DNA of 43,919 nt from Spirabiliibacterium falconis (GCF_014885015.1 NZ_JABMIJ010000026.1:1-43919), one strand, 5' to 3'. Positions 9,271 to 17,587 are shown, counted from the stretch's first letter. Notes: generated from the letters alone by a model not told the origin. Numbers and translations: made by a program.

Positions 9271-9340
9271 TTAACATCCTTTTATATAGTCGTTATTGTT
9301 GGGCTATGGTAACGGAAAATGACAATTTACTTAAGCGAAT

Positions 9341-9970
9341 TTATCGTATTTTTCCATTTTCGACAACCAAAGTGCGGTCAATGACGTGTTCTACTTCGCG
9401 TAGCTGATGGGTGACCATCACGACGGTTAATTGCTTTGTTTGGCTAATGGTAGAGATTAATGTCAGCATATCACTTCGTAGTTGGGGATCAAGTGCGGAA
9501 AAGGGTTCATCCAGTAATAAAATAGGTTTGTCGCGCAACAGTGTTCTTGCCAGTGCGACGCGTTGTTTTTGCCCTCCTGAAAGGGCTTCTGGCGTTCTAT
9601 CTAACAATGCGCTGATGTCCATGTGTTGAGCAATCTCTTCAATTTGTGCATAGTGATGTGCTGTTGCTTTTAAGTGCGGTTGTAATCCCAGCAACATATT
9701 TTGTGCACAAGTTAAATGGTTGAATAAATTGTGCTCTTGAAAGAGCATCGAAACAGGGCGAAGATACGGTGCGGTGTTACTGTGGTTTTGTGCGTTAAGC
9801 CAAATTTGCCCGCGTTGTGGCAATAAAAACCCCGCCATTAAATTGAGCAAGGTGGATTTACCCGCTCCACTTTTGCCGACTAAGGCGATATGCTCGCCTT
9901 TTTGAATCTGGAGATTAAATAAAAACTCGGTATTATCAAAGCGAAATGCTACATCAGAAAGTGCGATCAT
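9341..9970 (-). CDS. thiQ: Thiamine ABC transporter, ATP-binding protein
   Basis: ThiQ powers uptake of thiamine and thiamine phosphates with ThiP and ThiB. The 209-residue protein has Walker A (GKSGAGKS, 32-39), the signature LSGGQ (130-134), Walker B (LLLDEP, 151-156) and the switch His in MVTHQ. I chose the ATG at 9970 (MIALSDVAFRF) over one four codons upstream, as it matches the family N-terminus. The start overlaps the 3' end of thiP by 17 bases, which implies translational coupling. Two uptake signals (9370, 9672) lie within the gene. Confidence 0.93.
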   Translation of the reverse strand: MIALSDVAFRFDNTEFLFNLQIQKGEHIALVGKSGAGKSTLLNLMAGFLLPQRGQIWLNAQNHSNTAPYLRPVSMLFQEHNLFNHLTCAQNMLLGLQPHLKATAHHYAQIEEIAQHMDISALLDRTPEALSGGQKQRVALARTLLRDKPILLLDEPFSALDPQLRSDMLTLISTISQTKQLTVVMVTHQLREVEHVIDRTLVVENGKIR

Positions 9971-11552
9971 CGTATTTCTCAATTAACATAAACAGGAGAG
10001 CACATAAGAGTAAAAGTACAAGTGCGGTCAATGCACCATCGGTTGAGCGATAATGCCCTAATTGCTGATACAAAAGCCGTGGTAACGAAGTAAAATCTTG
10101 ATTGCCAAATAATGCAATGGCAGTGAAATCACCCAGTGATAAAGCACAGGCGTAAGCATATGCCGTGCGTAATGCTTGGCGTAAATTTACCCATTCAATT
10201 AAACGAAAACGTTGCCAGCCACGAACCCCTAGTGATTGGCAAAGGCGGTGATAACGTTGCATATTGTCATACATGGTCGGTTGTAAGATACGCAATATAA
10301 ACGGCATCGCAATGAGTGCATTACACACTGCCACGACACAAAATAGCAGATAGGTGTTATCCAATTCACGCAGCAACAGATATAGCCCCGTTGCGATGAC
10401 CAACATAGGGAGTGCCAAAATGGTCATGCCGAGATTGATGATCTCATGTGCACTTTTGCTAAAGCCATAATAATGTAATTGGCGAGCACATAGCAGTAAG
10501 GCGAGACTGAATAACACACTCAGTAACCCTGCACTGAGTGACAACCCTAGAGAAAAGCGTGTGGCGAGCCACAAATCAGATAATGTTGTGCGCTCTAAAG
10601 AAGAAAGTGCGGTCAAACCTTGCACGAGAATATGCAATAAAGGAAGGGCAATAAATAAACTCAGTGCAATAAGGCACAGACTATGCACAAACGTAAAAGT
10701 GCGGTTAAGTGGTGGTAAATAGAGCGTGTGCGTGCTAGTTGCACTGGTTTTCTCCGCTCTAAAGAAATGCGTGAAGCGAAAAAGGATACTGCAGATAATT
10801 AATTGCACAATGGCAAGCATTGCAGCTTTACCTAAATCAAAATCAAAGGTAAGAGCTTGATAAATGGCCACTTCGAGTGTGGTGTATTTTGGACCACCAC
10901 CAAGGGTTAACACAATTGCAAAGCTGGTAAAACAGAGCATAAAAATCAACATAATGCTGGGCATTAACTGTTTTTTTAGATAAGGCAATTCAAGAATATG
11001 AAACAAATTAATATTGCGAATATTCAGCTGAGTGGCGAGTTTATATTGCTCCGCAGGAATGCTTTGTAGAGCGTTTAAAAACAGTTTTGTTGCTAAGGGG
11101 AGGTTAAAAAAGAGATGAGCGAGTAAAATGCCCGAGAGTCCGTAAATTGAAAATGCTTCACGCTCACCGAAAAAATGCAAAGTGCGGTTTAACCAACCAG
11201 AAATGCCATACACGCCCAGCAGCCCAAACACCGCCACTAATGTGGGCAGAACAAACGTGAGAGAACAGAGCTTGAGCAAGAGTGTTTTGCCATAAAATGT
11301 GCGGTGATGTAAGGCGTGCGCACAGAGAATACCAAGGCTAATGCTCAATGCTGTGCTTAATGAGGCTTGCCATAAACTAAACGTCAGAATATGCCAAAAG
11401 TAACTTGATTGCCAGAATTCAAGCCAGCGATGGTGCTGTGCATTCAGCAAGAGTTGACCGGCACTATTGAGATAAAGTGCGGTTAAAAAAAGGGCAACAC
11501 CGATGCCAGCTAGGCATTGCCCAAGGGAGAGCTGCTTTAAAGCCCCTTTCAT
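9954..11552 (-). CDS. thiP: Thiamine ABC transporter, permease protein
   Basis: ThiP is the inner-membrane channel of the thiamine importer. The 532-residue protein is a tandem of two binding-protein-dependent permease halves, each with several hydrophobic helices. An EAA-like loop is visible in each half: EQYKLATQLNI in the first and MQRYHRLCQSLGVRGWQRFRL in the second. It starts immediately after the thiB stop (TAA-ATG with no gap) and overlaps thiQ. Five uptake signals (10020, 10605, 10697, 11180, 11475) lie in the gene, the densest set in any coding region here, so the sequence tolerates the insertions they encode (SAL or TAL/TAV). Confidence 0.93.
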   Translation of the reverse strand: MKGALKQLSLGQCLAGIGVALFLTALYLNSAGQLLLNAQHHRWLEFWQSSYFWHILTFSLWQASLSTALSISLGILCAHALHHRTFYGKTLLLKLCSLTFVLPTLVAVFGLLGVYGISGWLNRTLHFFGEREAFSIYGLSGILLAHLFFNLPLATKLFLNALQSIPAEQYKLATQLNIRNINLFHILELPYLKKQLMPSIMLIFMLCFTSFAIVLTLGGGPKYTTLEVAIYQALTFDFDLGKAAMLAIVQLIICSILFRFTHFFRAEKTSATSTHTLYLPPLNRTFTFVHSLCLIALSLFIALPLLHILVQGLTALSSLERTTLSDLWLATRFSLGLSLSAGLLSVLFSLALLLCARQLHYYGFSKSAHEIINLGMTILALPMLVIATGLYLLLRELDNTYLLFCVVAVCNALIAMPFILRILQPTMYDNMQRYHRLCQSLGVRGWQRFRLIEWVNLRQALRTAYAYACALSLGDFTAIALFGNQDFTSLPRLLYQQLGHYRSTDGALTALVLLLLCALLFMLIEKYDDRTF

Positions 11553-12551
11553 TTAGTGACTAAGAGCCTGTTGCCAAACTTCAATTTGTGCTTTGCTTTG
11601 AATATTACTTGGATACGGAACAGGCAAACTTTTAAATGGCGTAAAGCTGTCGTATTGCGCATTAATTGAGGTTTTAATCACTGGCAACATCACATTTTTT
11701 AATGCGATCGTTTTTTGTGCCTCAGGGCTGATTAAAAAGGCTAAAAATTGATCCGCTAGTTTAGGGTGTAGTGCACTTTTGGTTTTTGCAGCTAGCTCAA
11801 TTTGTAAAATGTGTCCTTCTGTAAACGGTGCAGCCACATAATTATCTTTACCTTCATTGAGTTGGTGATAAAGTGGTGATGTATTGTAACTTAACACCAT
11901 ATCGGCTTCACCTTTCAAAAATGCTCCGTAGCTTTCTGACCAACCTTTCCCCACTGTTACCGTGTGTGATGCCAGTGTTTTCCACGCCTCTGCAACGCGA
12001 TCTTTCGGATAAACGCTATTAATCCACGCTAATAAACCACGTCCAACCGTTGAGGTACGTGGATCTTGATAAATAATTTGAATATCTTTGCGCGTAATAA
12101 GTTCTTGCAAACTTTGCGGTGGATTTTTCAGTTTTTGCTTATCGTAAATAAAGGCATATTGCCCATAATCATACGGCAAAAAGGTGTGATTATCCCATTT
12201 TTGTGGCAGTGCGAGCGTGTCTAGATTGACATTATTTCTCGCAAAGAGATTGGAAATTTCTGCTTCTGGCATAAGATTATTATCTAAACCGATCACTACA
12301 TCCACTTTTGCTTTGGAACCTTGCAAACGCAAGCGGTTGAACATTGTCACGCCATCTTCAAATGTGATGAAATTCACTTCACAACCGCACTTTTGTTCAA
12401 AAGCGACTTTTAAATCATTTCCTGGTCCCCATTTTGAGGTGAAAGAATCATAACTATATACATTTAATACAGGCTTATTATCAGCGTTTGCATACGTTAT
12501 TGAAAGTGCGGTTATAAGTGCGGTTGTGAGAATCGTTTTTTTGATAGTCAT
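11553..12551 (-). CDS. thiB: Thiamine-binding periplasmic protein
   Basis: ThiB captures thiamine, TMP or TPP in the periplasm and delivers it to ThiPQ. The 332-residue precursor begins with a signal peptide, probably cleaved after ANA at residue 23. The mature part has the family features VYSYDSFTSKWGPG and VDVVIGLDNNL. Two uptake signals 12 bases apart (12504, 12516) encode TAL-type repeats within the hydrophobic core of the signal peptide. Translation starts from AAGGA 6 bases before the ATG, a site caught in the hairpin of the TPP riboswitch leader. It is the first gene of thiBPQ. Confidence 0.95.
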   Translation of the reverse strand: MTIKKTILTTALITALSITYANADNKPVLNVYSYDSFTSKWGPGNDLKVAFEQKCGCEVNFITFEDGVTMFNRLRLQGSKAKVDVVIGLDNNLMPEAEISNLFARNNVNLDTLALPQKWDNHTFLPYDYGQYAFIYDKQKLKNPPQSLQELITRKDIQIIYQDPRTSTVGRGLLAWINSVYPKDRVAEAWKTLASHTVTVGKGWSESYGAFLKGEADMVLSYNTSPLYHQLNEGKDNYVAAPFTEGHILQIELAAKTKSALHPKLADQFLAFLISPEAQKTIALKNVMLPVIKTSINAQYDSFTPFKSLPVPYPSNIQSKAQIEVWQQALSH

Positions 12552-12556
12552 AGGAA

Positions 12557-12580
12557 ATCCTTTTTATTGTTAAAAAGGAT
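12557..12580 (-). promoter_or_regulatory. Ribosome-binding-site sequestering hairpin of thiB
   Basis: On the minus strand ATCCTTTTT (12580-12572), a 6-base loop and AAAAAGGAT (12565-12557) form a perfect 9-bp stem. The 3' arm contains the thiB ribosome-binding site AAGGA. This suggests that the riboswitch acts on translation initiation. No T run follows, so transcription termination is less likely. Confidence 0.7.
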
Positions 12581-12597
12581 CTAAGTGCGGTATCCCG

Positions 12598-12674
12598 TCT
12601 CAAATCCCTTCGCTGCTACTAATCAGATCAGGTTCAATGGGTATTTTCTCAGCACAATGTGCACCCCAATGAGA
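12598..12674 (-). promoter_or_regulatory. TPP riboswitch (thi box) of thiBPQ
   Basis: The minus strand shows the conserved thi-box elements in order: P1 arm TCTCA, GGGGTGC, GCTGAGA, ACCC, GAACCTGATCTG, a short stem, GCGAAGGGA and the closing P1 arm TGAGA. This is the aptamer for thiamine pyrophosphate. Downstream come an uptake signal (12583-12591) and the hairpin that covers the thiB ribosome-binding site. High TPP should lower importer production. Confidence 0.95.
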
Positions 12675-12681
12675 ACAATTT

Positions 12682-12710
12682 ATCATAACCAAAGAGTGGC
12701 GTGGGGTAAA
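12682..12710 (-). promoter_or_regulatory. Promoter of thiBPQ
   Basis: On the minus strand TTTACC (-35, 12710-12705), exactly 17 bases, TATGAT (-10, 12687-12682). The expected start point, about 12675, is at the first base of the riboswitch P1 stem. It lies just beyond the nsrR stop codon. Confidence 0.7.
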
Positions 12711-12725
12711 GTAAAAATGTTAGTT

Positions 12726-13154
12726 TTATGTTGTAATTCGAGGGTAAAACTGTGCGGGTAAGAGTTCAGGTTGGCTGATAACATCGTGCAAGGAGTATTG
12801 GCGCAACATGCTGTAAAACGCCGCCAGTGCTTGTTCAAAAATGCTGGGAAGCTGGCAATGAGGCACAATGCAGCAGTCAGTGCATTTTACATAGGGATCA
12901 TCACCTTCTACTTTTTGGATAATATCGCCTAAATTGATTTTTTCGGGCGTGTTAGCGAGTAAAATGCCGCCCCCTTTACCCCGTTTAGAAATAATAAACC
13001 CCAGTTTGCTTAGGTTATGAATCACTTTCATTAAATGGTTTTCTGAGATTTGATAAGCATGAGCAATTTCTTGAATGGTGCTTAGGGCATCTTTTTTCAT
13101 TGCAAGATAAATTAATACTCGTAGGCTATAATCCGTAAACTTATTTAATTTCAT
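12726..13154 (-). CDS. nsrR: Rrf2-family regulator, NsrR-like
   Basis: A 142-residue Rrf2-family transcription factor. The N-terminal winged helix (MKLNKFTDYSLRVLIYLA, with ISENHLMKVIHNLSKLGFI as recognition region) and the RGKGGGILLA wing are typical. Three or four Cys at about 90-100 (CTDCCIVPHC) match the Fe-S ligand region of NsrR. In other bacteria NsrR senses nitric oxide through its cluster and represses NO-detoxifying genes. IscR is a less likely alternative given length and spacing. Its promoter has an extended -10 and a palindrome that could be an autoregulatory operator. No obvious NO-detoxification target gene lies in the window. Confidence 0.82.
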   Translation of the reverse strand: MKLNKFTDYSLRVLIYLAMKKDALSTIQEIAHAYQISENHLMKVIHNLSKLGFIISKRGKGGGILLANTPEKINLGDIIQKVEGDDPYVKCTDCCIVPHCQLPSIFEQALAAFYSMLRQYSLHDVISQPELLPAQFYPRITT

Positions 13155-13159
13155 CGGCG

Positions 13160-13191
13160 TATCTCACTCATCAGTTTGAGATAGTATAACA
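13160..13191 (-). promoter_or_regulatory. nsrR promoter with palindromic operator candidate
   Basis: TG-T-TATACT on the minus strand (13191-13183) is an extended -10. A perfect 7+7 inverted repeat, TATCTCA-N10-TGAGATA (13160-13183), starts at its downstream edge and spans the expected transcription start near 13176. This is a typical repressor position, so autoregulation is plausible. Confidence 0.5.
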
Positions 13192-13213
13192 CAAATTGTA
13201 AAGTGCGGTCAGG

Positions 13214-13244
13214 CGAAAAATAAAGGCGATTACATCGCCTTTAT
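13214..13244 (-). terminator. Terminator of the DUF945 gene
   Basis: ATAAAGGCGAT (13220-13230), 3-base loop, ATCGCCTTTAT (13234-13244): an 11-bp perfect stem followed on the minus strand by TTTTTC. It begins 10 bases after the stop codon of the DUF945 gene and lies before the nsrR promoter. Confidence 0.88.
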
Positions 13245-13253
13245 ATTGAATGA

Positions 13254-14729
13254 TTAATAAAAGCCAGCACCGAGAATGCCGAGCAGTAGCATATTGGTGA
13301 TGTCTTTTTCAGGGATGACAGTGCCGTTGAGTTTCAATTCACCATTGTCGAGCTTGAGCTCAAGGGTATATTGATTGTCATTTTGCTTGTGCAAAATGTT
13401 CTCTGCTACCGCACTTTGCAGAATGTCATCGACCTCTGCTTGTACTTCCGCTTGTGTCGTTTGTTCGTCGGAGGCATCATCAATCAAGGCTAAGCTTTTC
13501 ATAGTTTCGGTTAATGCGGGTTTGCTTACCTCAGCATTGACATCAAGACGCTCAAACAGTGAGAGCACTTTGCCTTTCATCAAGGCTTTTTGCCAATCTG
13601 CTTGTGCAAAAGCGATGTCGGCGGTGAGTTTGTTTTCACCTTGGCTATTTTTTAGGCTGAGTGGATTTAAGACAATTTGCGGTTGGTTTTGCATCAACTG
13701 CATTAGGTGTTGCTGTAATGCGTGAGAAATCTCTTCTTCATTCACATCACCTGATTGAACGTTACGTATGACATTCATAAATTGATTTAAGGCGTTTGCG
13801 TCAAGATGATTTAACGCTAGATCGTAGGCCAGTTTACCTAAATTTTGCTTTTCAATATGAAGTTGATCAATTTGCATTTTGGAGGTGATATTAACCTTAT
13901 TTTGTTTTAAGGTTACATCACCAGCGGTTTGTATGTTTTTCATCACGAAAGCGGGAGACACAGAATCAACGGCATCTTGCGTATAAATTTCAACTAAGCC
14001 AATGTTGACCTGTTGTTGACCTTCACTGAGATATTGATAGTCAGTTGGTGTGTAATCTGATTTTAATTCAATATCTTTGATATTCAATGAGATCGGTGTT
14101 TCATCACTGTCTTTTTCGTCAATACTATTTTTAAGCACAATGTGCTCAATTTTTGCCGTGATTTGTCCAACGCCATTGAGATCAGTATCGCTTTCTATGT
14201 TAAATGGCGTGGAGGTAAACTCACTCTTACCATCTTCACTGCGAAGATTAAATGCAGCAATAGAGAGTGTTTGGGCAACTTGCTTGTTGTACCCCATTGT
14301 GAAGGTGCTTTTTAACGGCGTTTTTTTATTGCTGGCTTCAAATAATAGGTTGATACTTGGATCATTGAGGACTTCAAAACTACCGCTTGCCATAACAGGA
14401 AGCCAGCGGAAAGTCATTAATCGCGAAAGAGGGAATGGACCATGCTCAACGTAGGCTTTTAACGGTATAGTGTAGGTTTTATTGTCATCGGTATCTGTAA
14501 TGATTAACTGATCTTGAATATCCGTACTAAACAGATGTTTGTCATATTTTGTGGTTTTATATTGAATTTTATAAGGTGAAGTGAGAGACAGATGGGTAAA
14601 TTCAGTATTCACACGCTCGACTAATTGCGGATATTGTTCTGCAAGAATGTTGCCTGAATACCAACTTCCTCCAAGCCAAGCACTCCCTAATAATGCGGCT
14701 AGCGTGATTGCAATATGGCGTTTTTTCAT
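13254..14729 (-). CDS. DUF945 family protein, YdgA-like
   Basis: A 491-residue protein with an N-terminal hydrophobic signal or anchor segment (about 6-24), then a long body rich in beta-strand patterns and lacking obvious catalytic motifs. The early region (GNILAEQYPQLVERVNTEF) and the EHGPFPLSRL segment at about 93-102 are characteristic of YdgA/DUF945, a periplasm-facing family of unknown function. The C-terminal end (DITNMLLLGILGAGFY) is hydrophobic. AAGGAAAG precedes the ATG. It is monocistronic, with its own promoter and terminator, between rho and nsrR. I cannot assign a biochemical role. Confidence 0.85.
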   Translation of the reverse strand: MKKRHIAITLAALLGSAWLGGSWYSGNILAEQYPQLVERVNTEFTHLSLTSPYKIQYKTTKYDKHLFSTDIQDQLIITDTDDNKTYTIPLKAYVEHGPFPLSRLMTFRWLPVMASGSFEVLNDPSINLLFEASNKKTPLKSTFTMGYNKQVAQTLSIAAFNLRSEDGKSEFTSTPFNIESDTDLNGVGQITAKIEHIVLKNSIDEKDSDETPISLNIKDIELKSDYTPTDYQYLSEGQQQVNIGLVEIYTQDAVDSVSPAFVMKNIQTAGDVTLKQNKVNITSKMQIDQLHIEKQNLGKLAYDLALNHLDANALNQFMNVIRNVQSGDVNEEEISHALQQHLMQLMQNQPQIVLNPLSLKNSQGENKLTADIAFAQADWQKALMKGKVLSLFERLDVNAEVSKPALTETMKSLALIDDASDEQTTQAEVQAEVDDILQSAVAENILHKQNDNQYTLELKLDNGELKLNGTVIPEKDITNMLLLGILGAGFY

Positions 14730-14746
14730 CTTATTCTTTCCTTAAC

Positions 14747-14765
14747 ATTGTAACATATTTGTTAC
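14747..14765 (-). promoter_or_regulatory. Promoter of the DUF945 gene with inverted repeat
   Basis: On the minus strand TG-T-TACAAT (14755-14747) is an extended -10 about 18 bases before the start codon. GTAACA-N4-TGTTAC (14750-14765), a perfect 6+6 palindrome, overlaps it. Confidence 0.5.
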
Positions 14766-14781
14766 TATAACAGCTTATCAC

Positions 14782-14809
14782 TAAAAAAACACCCGCAAAG
14801 TGCGGGTGT
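14782..14809 (-). terminator. Rho-independent terminator after rho
   Basis: ACACCCGCA (14789-14797), loop AAG, TGCGGGTGT (14801-14809), followed on the minus strand by seven T. The stem core AAGTGCGGG is one base off an uptake signal, and a true uptake signal lies just upstream at 14819. Confidence 0.92.
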
Positions 14810-14826
14810 GTTGACTAAAAGTGCGG

Positions 14827-16089
14827 TTATGAGCGTTTCATCACTTCAAAAAACTCTTCGTTGGTTTTTGCCATGGCGAGTTTATCCAGTAAGAATTCCA
14901 TTGCTTCAATTTCGCCCATTGGGTGTACAATCTTACGAAGAATCCACATTTTTTGTAGCTCATCAGGTGTGGTAAGTAATTCTTCTTTACGCGTACCTGA
15001 ACGGTTGAAATCAATTGCTGGGAATACCCGTTTTTCGGCAATTTTGCGTGAAAGGTGCAGTTCCATATTACCCGTGCCTTTAAATTCTTCGTAGATGACC
15101 TCGTCCATTTTGGAGCCTGTATCTACAAGTGCGGTTGCAATAATGGTTAAGCTGCCGCCTTCTTCCACGTTACGTGCCGCACCAAAAAAGCGTTTCGGGC
15201 GATGAAGTGCATTGGCATCCACACCACCCGATAAAATCTTGCCTGATGCAGGGGTCACCGTGTTATAGGCGCGAGCAAGGCGGGTGATGGAGTCCAGTAA
15301 AATCACGACATCTTTTTTATGTTCAACCAAACGTTTTGCTTTTTCGATCACCATTTCAGCAACTTGGACATGGCGTGTGGCGGGTTCATCAAAGGTTGAG
15401 GCAACCACTTCACCTTTGACCATCCGTTGCATTTCAGTAACCTCTTCAGGACGCTCATCAATAAGAAGCACCATCAGTACGCACTCTGGATAATTATAGG
15501 TGATACTTTGGGCGATGCTTTGTAGTAACATTGTTTTCCCCGCTTTGGGAGGGGCGACAATTAAACCACGTTGACCTTTTCCAATAGGCGCGGCAAGGTC
15601 TAAGATACGTGAGGTTAAGTCCTCAGTTGAGCCATTACCACGCTCCATGTGCATACGTGAGTTTGCATGCAATGGGGTTAAATTTTCAAATAAAATCTTG
15701 TTACGAGAAATTTCGGGTTTATCTGCATTAACTTCTTTGATTTTTAAGAGCGCAAAATAGCGTTCGCCTTCTTTAGGTGGTCTGATTTTGCCTTCAATGG
15801 TATCACCTGTGCGTAGGTTGAAGCGACGAATTTGGCTAGGTGAAACATAAATATCATCGGGACCTGCAAGGTAGGAACTATCCGCTGATCGTAAGAAACC
15901 AAAGCCGTCGGGTAAAATTTCCAATACCCCATTGCCAAAGATGTCTTCCCCACTTTTGGCGTGTTGTTTTAAAATGGCGAAAATAATATCTTGTTTGCGT
16001 AAACGTGCGAGGTTTTCTAAGCCCATTTGTTCTTCGCCGAGCTTTACCAGCTCAGAGACAGGCGTGTTTTTAAGTTCTGTTAAATTCAT
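14827..16089 (-). CDS. rho: Transcription termination factor Rho
   Basis: Rho is the hexameric RNA helicase that terminates transcription. The 420-residue product aligns almost end to end with E. coli Rho: the N-terminal RNA-binding cold-shock-like domain ([25 protein letters not shown]), Walker A (APPKAGKT, about 178-185), Walker B ([16 protein letters not shown]) and the R loop. An in-frame ATG exists 28 codons upstream, but the family N-terminus [14 protein letters not shown] and the predicted transcription start near 16168 support the start at 16089. The ATG lacks a purine-rich ribosome-binding site (the preceding bases are CTTCTCTTAACT). The leader is G-poor and C-rich, as expected for autoregulation by Rho. 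Confidence 0.97.
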   Translation of the reverse strand: MNLTELKNTPVSELVKLGEEQMGLENLARLRKQDIIFAILKQHAKSGEDIFGNGVLEILPDGFGFLRSADSSYLAGPDDIYVSPSQIRRFNLRTGDTIEGKIRPPKEGERYFALLKIKEVNADKPEISRNKILFENLTPLHANSRMHMERGNGSTEDLTSRILDLAAPIGKGQRGLIVAPPKAGKTMLLQSIAQSITYNYPECVLMVLLIDERPEEVTEMQRMVKGEVVASTFDEPATRHVQVAEMVIEKAKRLVEHKKDVVILLDSITRLARAYNTVTPASGKILSGGVDANALHRPKRFFGAARNVEEGGSLTIIATALVDTGSKMDEVIYEEFKGTGNMELHLSRKIAEKRVFPAIDFNRSGTRKEELLTTPDELQKMWILRKIVHPMGEIEAMEFLLDKLAMAKTNEEFFEVMKRS

Positions 16090-16168
16090 AGTTAAGAGAA
16101 GTAAATTTGATTTAAGAGTTGATTTAATGACATGTGAAAGTGCGGTTGCACTTGACAGTTTTTGAATG
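16090..16168 (-). promoter_or_regulatory. rho mRNA leader, G-poor and C-rich
   Basis: The approximately 79-base untranslated leader has about 20 C and only 5 G by hand count, a composition typical of rut sites where Rho loads. In E. coli rho is autogenously attenuated in its leader. One uptake signal (16138) lies inside. Confidence 0.5.
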
Positions 16169-16174
16169 TGCATA

Positions 16175-16203
16175 ACGTTACCATTAAAACAGTCCAGTGT
16201 CTA
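16175..16203 (-). promoter_or_regulatory. rho promoter
   Basis: On the minus strand TAGACA (-35, 16203-16198), 17 bases, TAACGT (-10, 16180-16175), with TG one base upstream of the -10. The predicted start point is near 16168. Confidence 0.5.
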
Positions 16204-16262
16204 GCCCGATTTCAGAATAATCGTGGATAGACGGCTGATCTGTGATAAAAATCAAGATTATT

Positions 16263-16291
16263 TTGTGGATAACGTACCAAAATGCTATGCT
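16263..16291 (+). promoter_or_regulatory. rhlB promoter
   Basis: TTGTGG (16263-16268), 17 bases, TATGCT (16286-16291), with TG-C directly before it, so the -10 is of the extended type. It lies 33 bases upstream of the rhlB start. Confidence 0.65.
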
Positions 16292-16324
16292 TAACACTTT
16301 AACGAAACGATGCAAGGATTTGCC

Positions 16325-17587
16325 ATGGAAAAAGATACTCATTTAACCTCGTTGCGCTTTAGTGAACTGCCTTTGCACCCACAAGTCGCGCGTGCGCTTG
16401 CACATAAAGGGTTTGATTTTTGCACACCGATTCAGGCGTTGAGTTTACCCATTACCCTTGCAGGGCGTGATGTGGCGGGGCAGGCTCAAACGGGCACTGG
16501 CAAAACGATGGCATTTTTGATTGCCACCTTTCATCATCTGTTAAAAGATACACAAAGTGCGGTTCGCAATAATCAGCCGCGCGCATTAATACTGGCACCC
16601 ACGCGCGAATTAGCGGTACAAATTGCACACGATGCCGACACCTTGAGTACGCAAACAGGGCTTAAAACTGCACTTGCGTATGGCGGGGATGGGTATGATA
16701 AGCAACTGAAAGCCATTGAGCAGGGCGTAGATGTATTAATTGGCACAACAGGGCGCGTGATTGATTATGTGAAGCAAAACATCATTGAACTTGATAAAAT
16801 CCAAGTTGTGGTGCTAGATGAAGCAGATCGTATGTTCGACTTGGGCTTTATTCGTGATATTCGCTATTTATTGCGTCGCTGTCCTAACAGCCGTGATCGT
16901 CTGACAATGCTATTTTCAGCAACGCTCTCTTATCGTGTACGCGAGTTAGCCTTTGAGGATATGAATGAGCCTGAATATATCGAAATTGAGCCTGCACAAA
17001 AAACGGCGAGTAAAATTACCGAAGAGCTGTTTTATCCGTCCAATCAAGACAAAATGCGTCTGCTACAAACACTGATTGAAGAAGAGTGGCCAGAGCGTTG
17101 CATTATTTTTGCCAATACGAAGCATCAATGCGAAACAATTTGGGCACATTTAGCGGCTGATGGACATCGTGTAGGACTGCTAACTGGCGATGTGGCACAA
17201 AATAAACGTTTAGCATTATTAGAAAAATTTACGCGTGGCGAATTGGATATTCTGGTCGCAACGGATGTGGCGGCGCGTGGCTTGCATATCCCAGCGGTAA
17301 CGCACGTTTTCAATTATGATCTGCCTGATGATTGTGAAGATTATGTGCATCGCATTGGTCGTACAGGGCGGGCGGGGCAAGCAGGAAAGTCAATCAGTTT
17401 TGCCTGTGAGCAATATGCGATGAATTTGCCCGCGATTGAAACCTATATTGGGCATCATATTCCGGTTAGTCAATACGATGAAACCGCACTTTTAGACGAT
17501 TTGCCAGCACCGCAGCGTCGCCGTCGCTCAGCACCAACACGCGTGAATAATCGCAGCCCTTCTCGTCGTAAAAACTATTCTCGTTAA
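16325..17587 (+). CDS. rhlB: ATP-dependent RNA helicase RhlB
   Basis: RhlB is a DEAD-box helicase that in E. coli unwinds RNA for polynucleotide phosphorylase in the RNase E degradosome. The 420-residue protein closely follows E. coli RhlB. Visible motifs: Q motif (FCTPIQ), motif I (AQTGTGKT, 54-61), PTREL, DEAD (165-168), SAT, and [10 protein letters not shown] in the second RecA domain. A short Arg-rich tail ends the protein. The ATG at 16325 is chosen over one five codons upstream because AAGGA precedes it. It is divergent from rho, as in enterobacteria. Confidence 0.96.
   Translation: MEKDTHLTSLRFSELPLHPQVARALAHKGFDFCTPIQALSLPITLAGRDVAGQAQTGTGKTMAFLIATFHHLLKDTQSAVRNNQPRALILAPTRELAVQIAHDADTLSTQTGLKTALAYGGDGYDKQLKAIEQGVDVLIGTTGRVIDYVKQNIIELDKIQVVVLDEADRMFDLGFIRDIRYLLRRCPNSRDRLTMLFSATLSYRVRELAFEDMNEPEYIEIEPAQKTASKITEELFYPSNQDKMRLLQTLIEEEWPERCIIFANTKHQCETIWAHLAADGHRVGLLTGDVAQNKRLALLEKFTRGELDILVATDVAARGLHIPAVTHVFNYDLPDDCEDYVHRIGRTGRAGQAGKSISFACEQYAMNLPAIETYIGHHIPVSQYDETALLDDLPAPQRRRRSAPTRVNNRSPSRRKNYSR

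Noticed and set aside
9271-9340. TATATA before bioB as its promoter
   Set aside because: It lies only about 8 bases before the ribosome-binding site, so transcription would start at or inside it; no BirA operator is visible.
9480-9500. Further uptake-signal copies such as CAAGTGCGGAAA, AAAGTGCGGCTA (near 24342) and GCCGCACTT (near 8167 and 8692)
   Set aside because: Each has one mismatch to the 9-base core, so I left them out of the count.
12683-12868. Open frame overlapping nsrR on the same strand
   Set aside because: It runs in another frame of nsrR and into the thi promoter, with no family resemblance.
16090-16173. 28-residue N-terminal extension of Rho
   Set aside because: The predicted transcription start (about 16168) lies downstream of that ATG, and E. 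coli Rho starts at the internal MNLTELKN.
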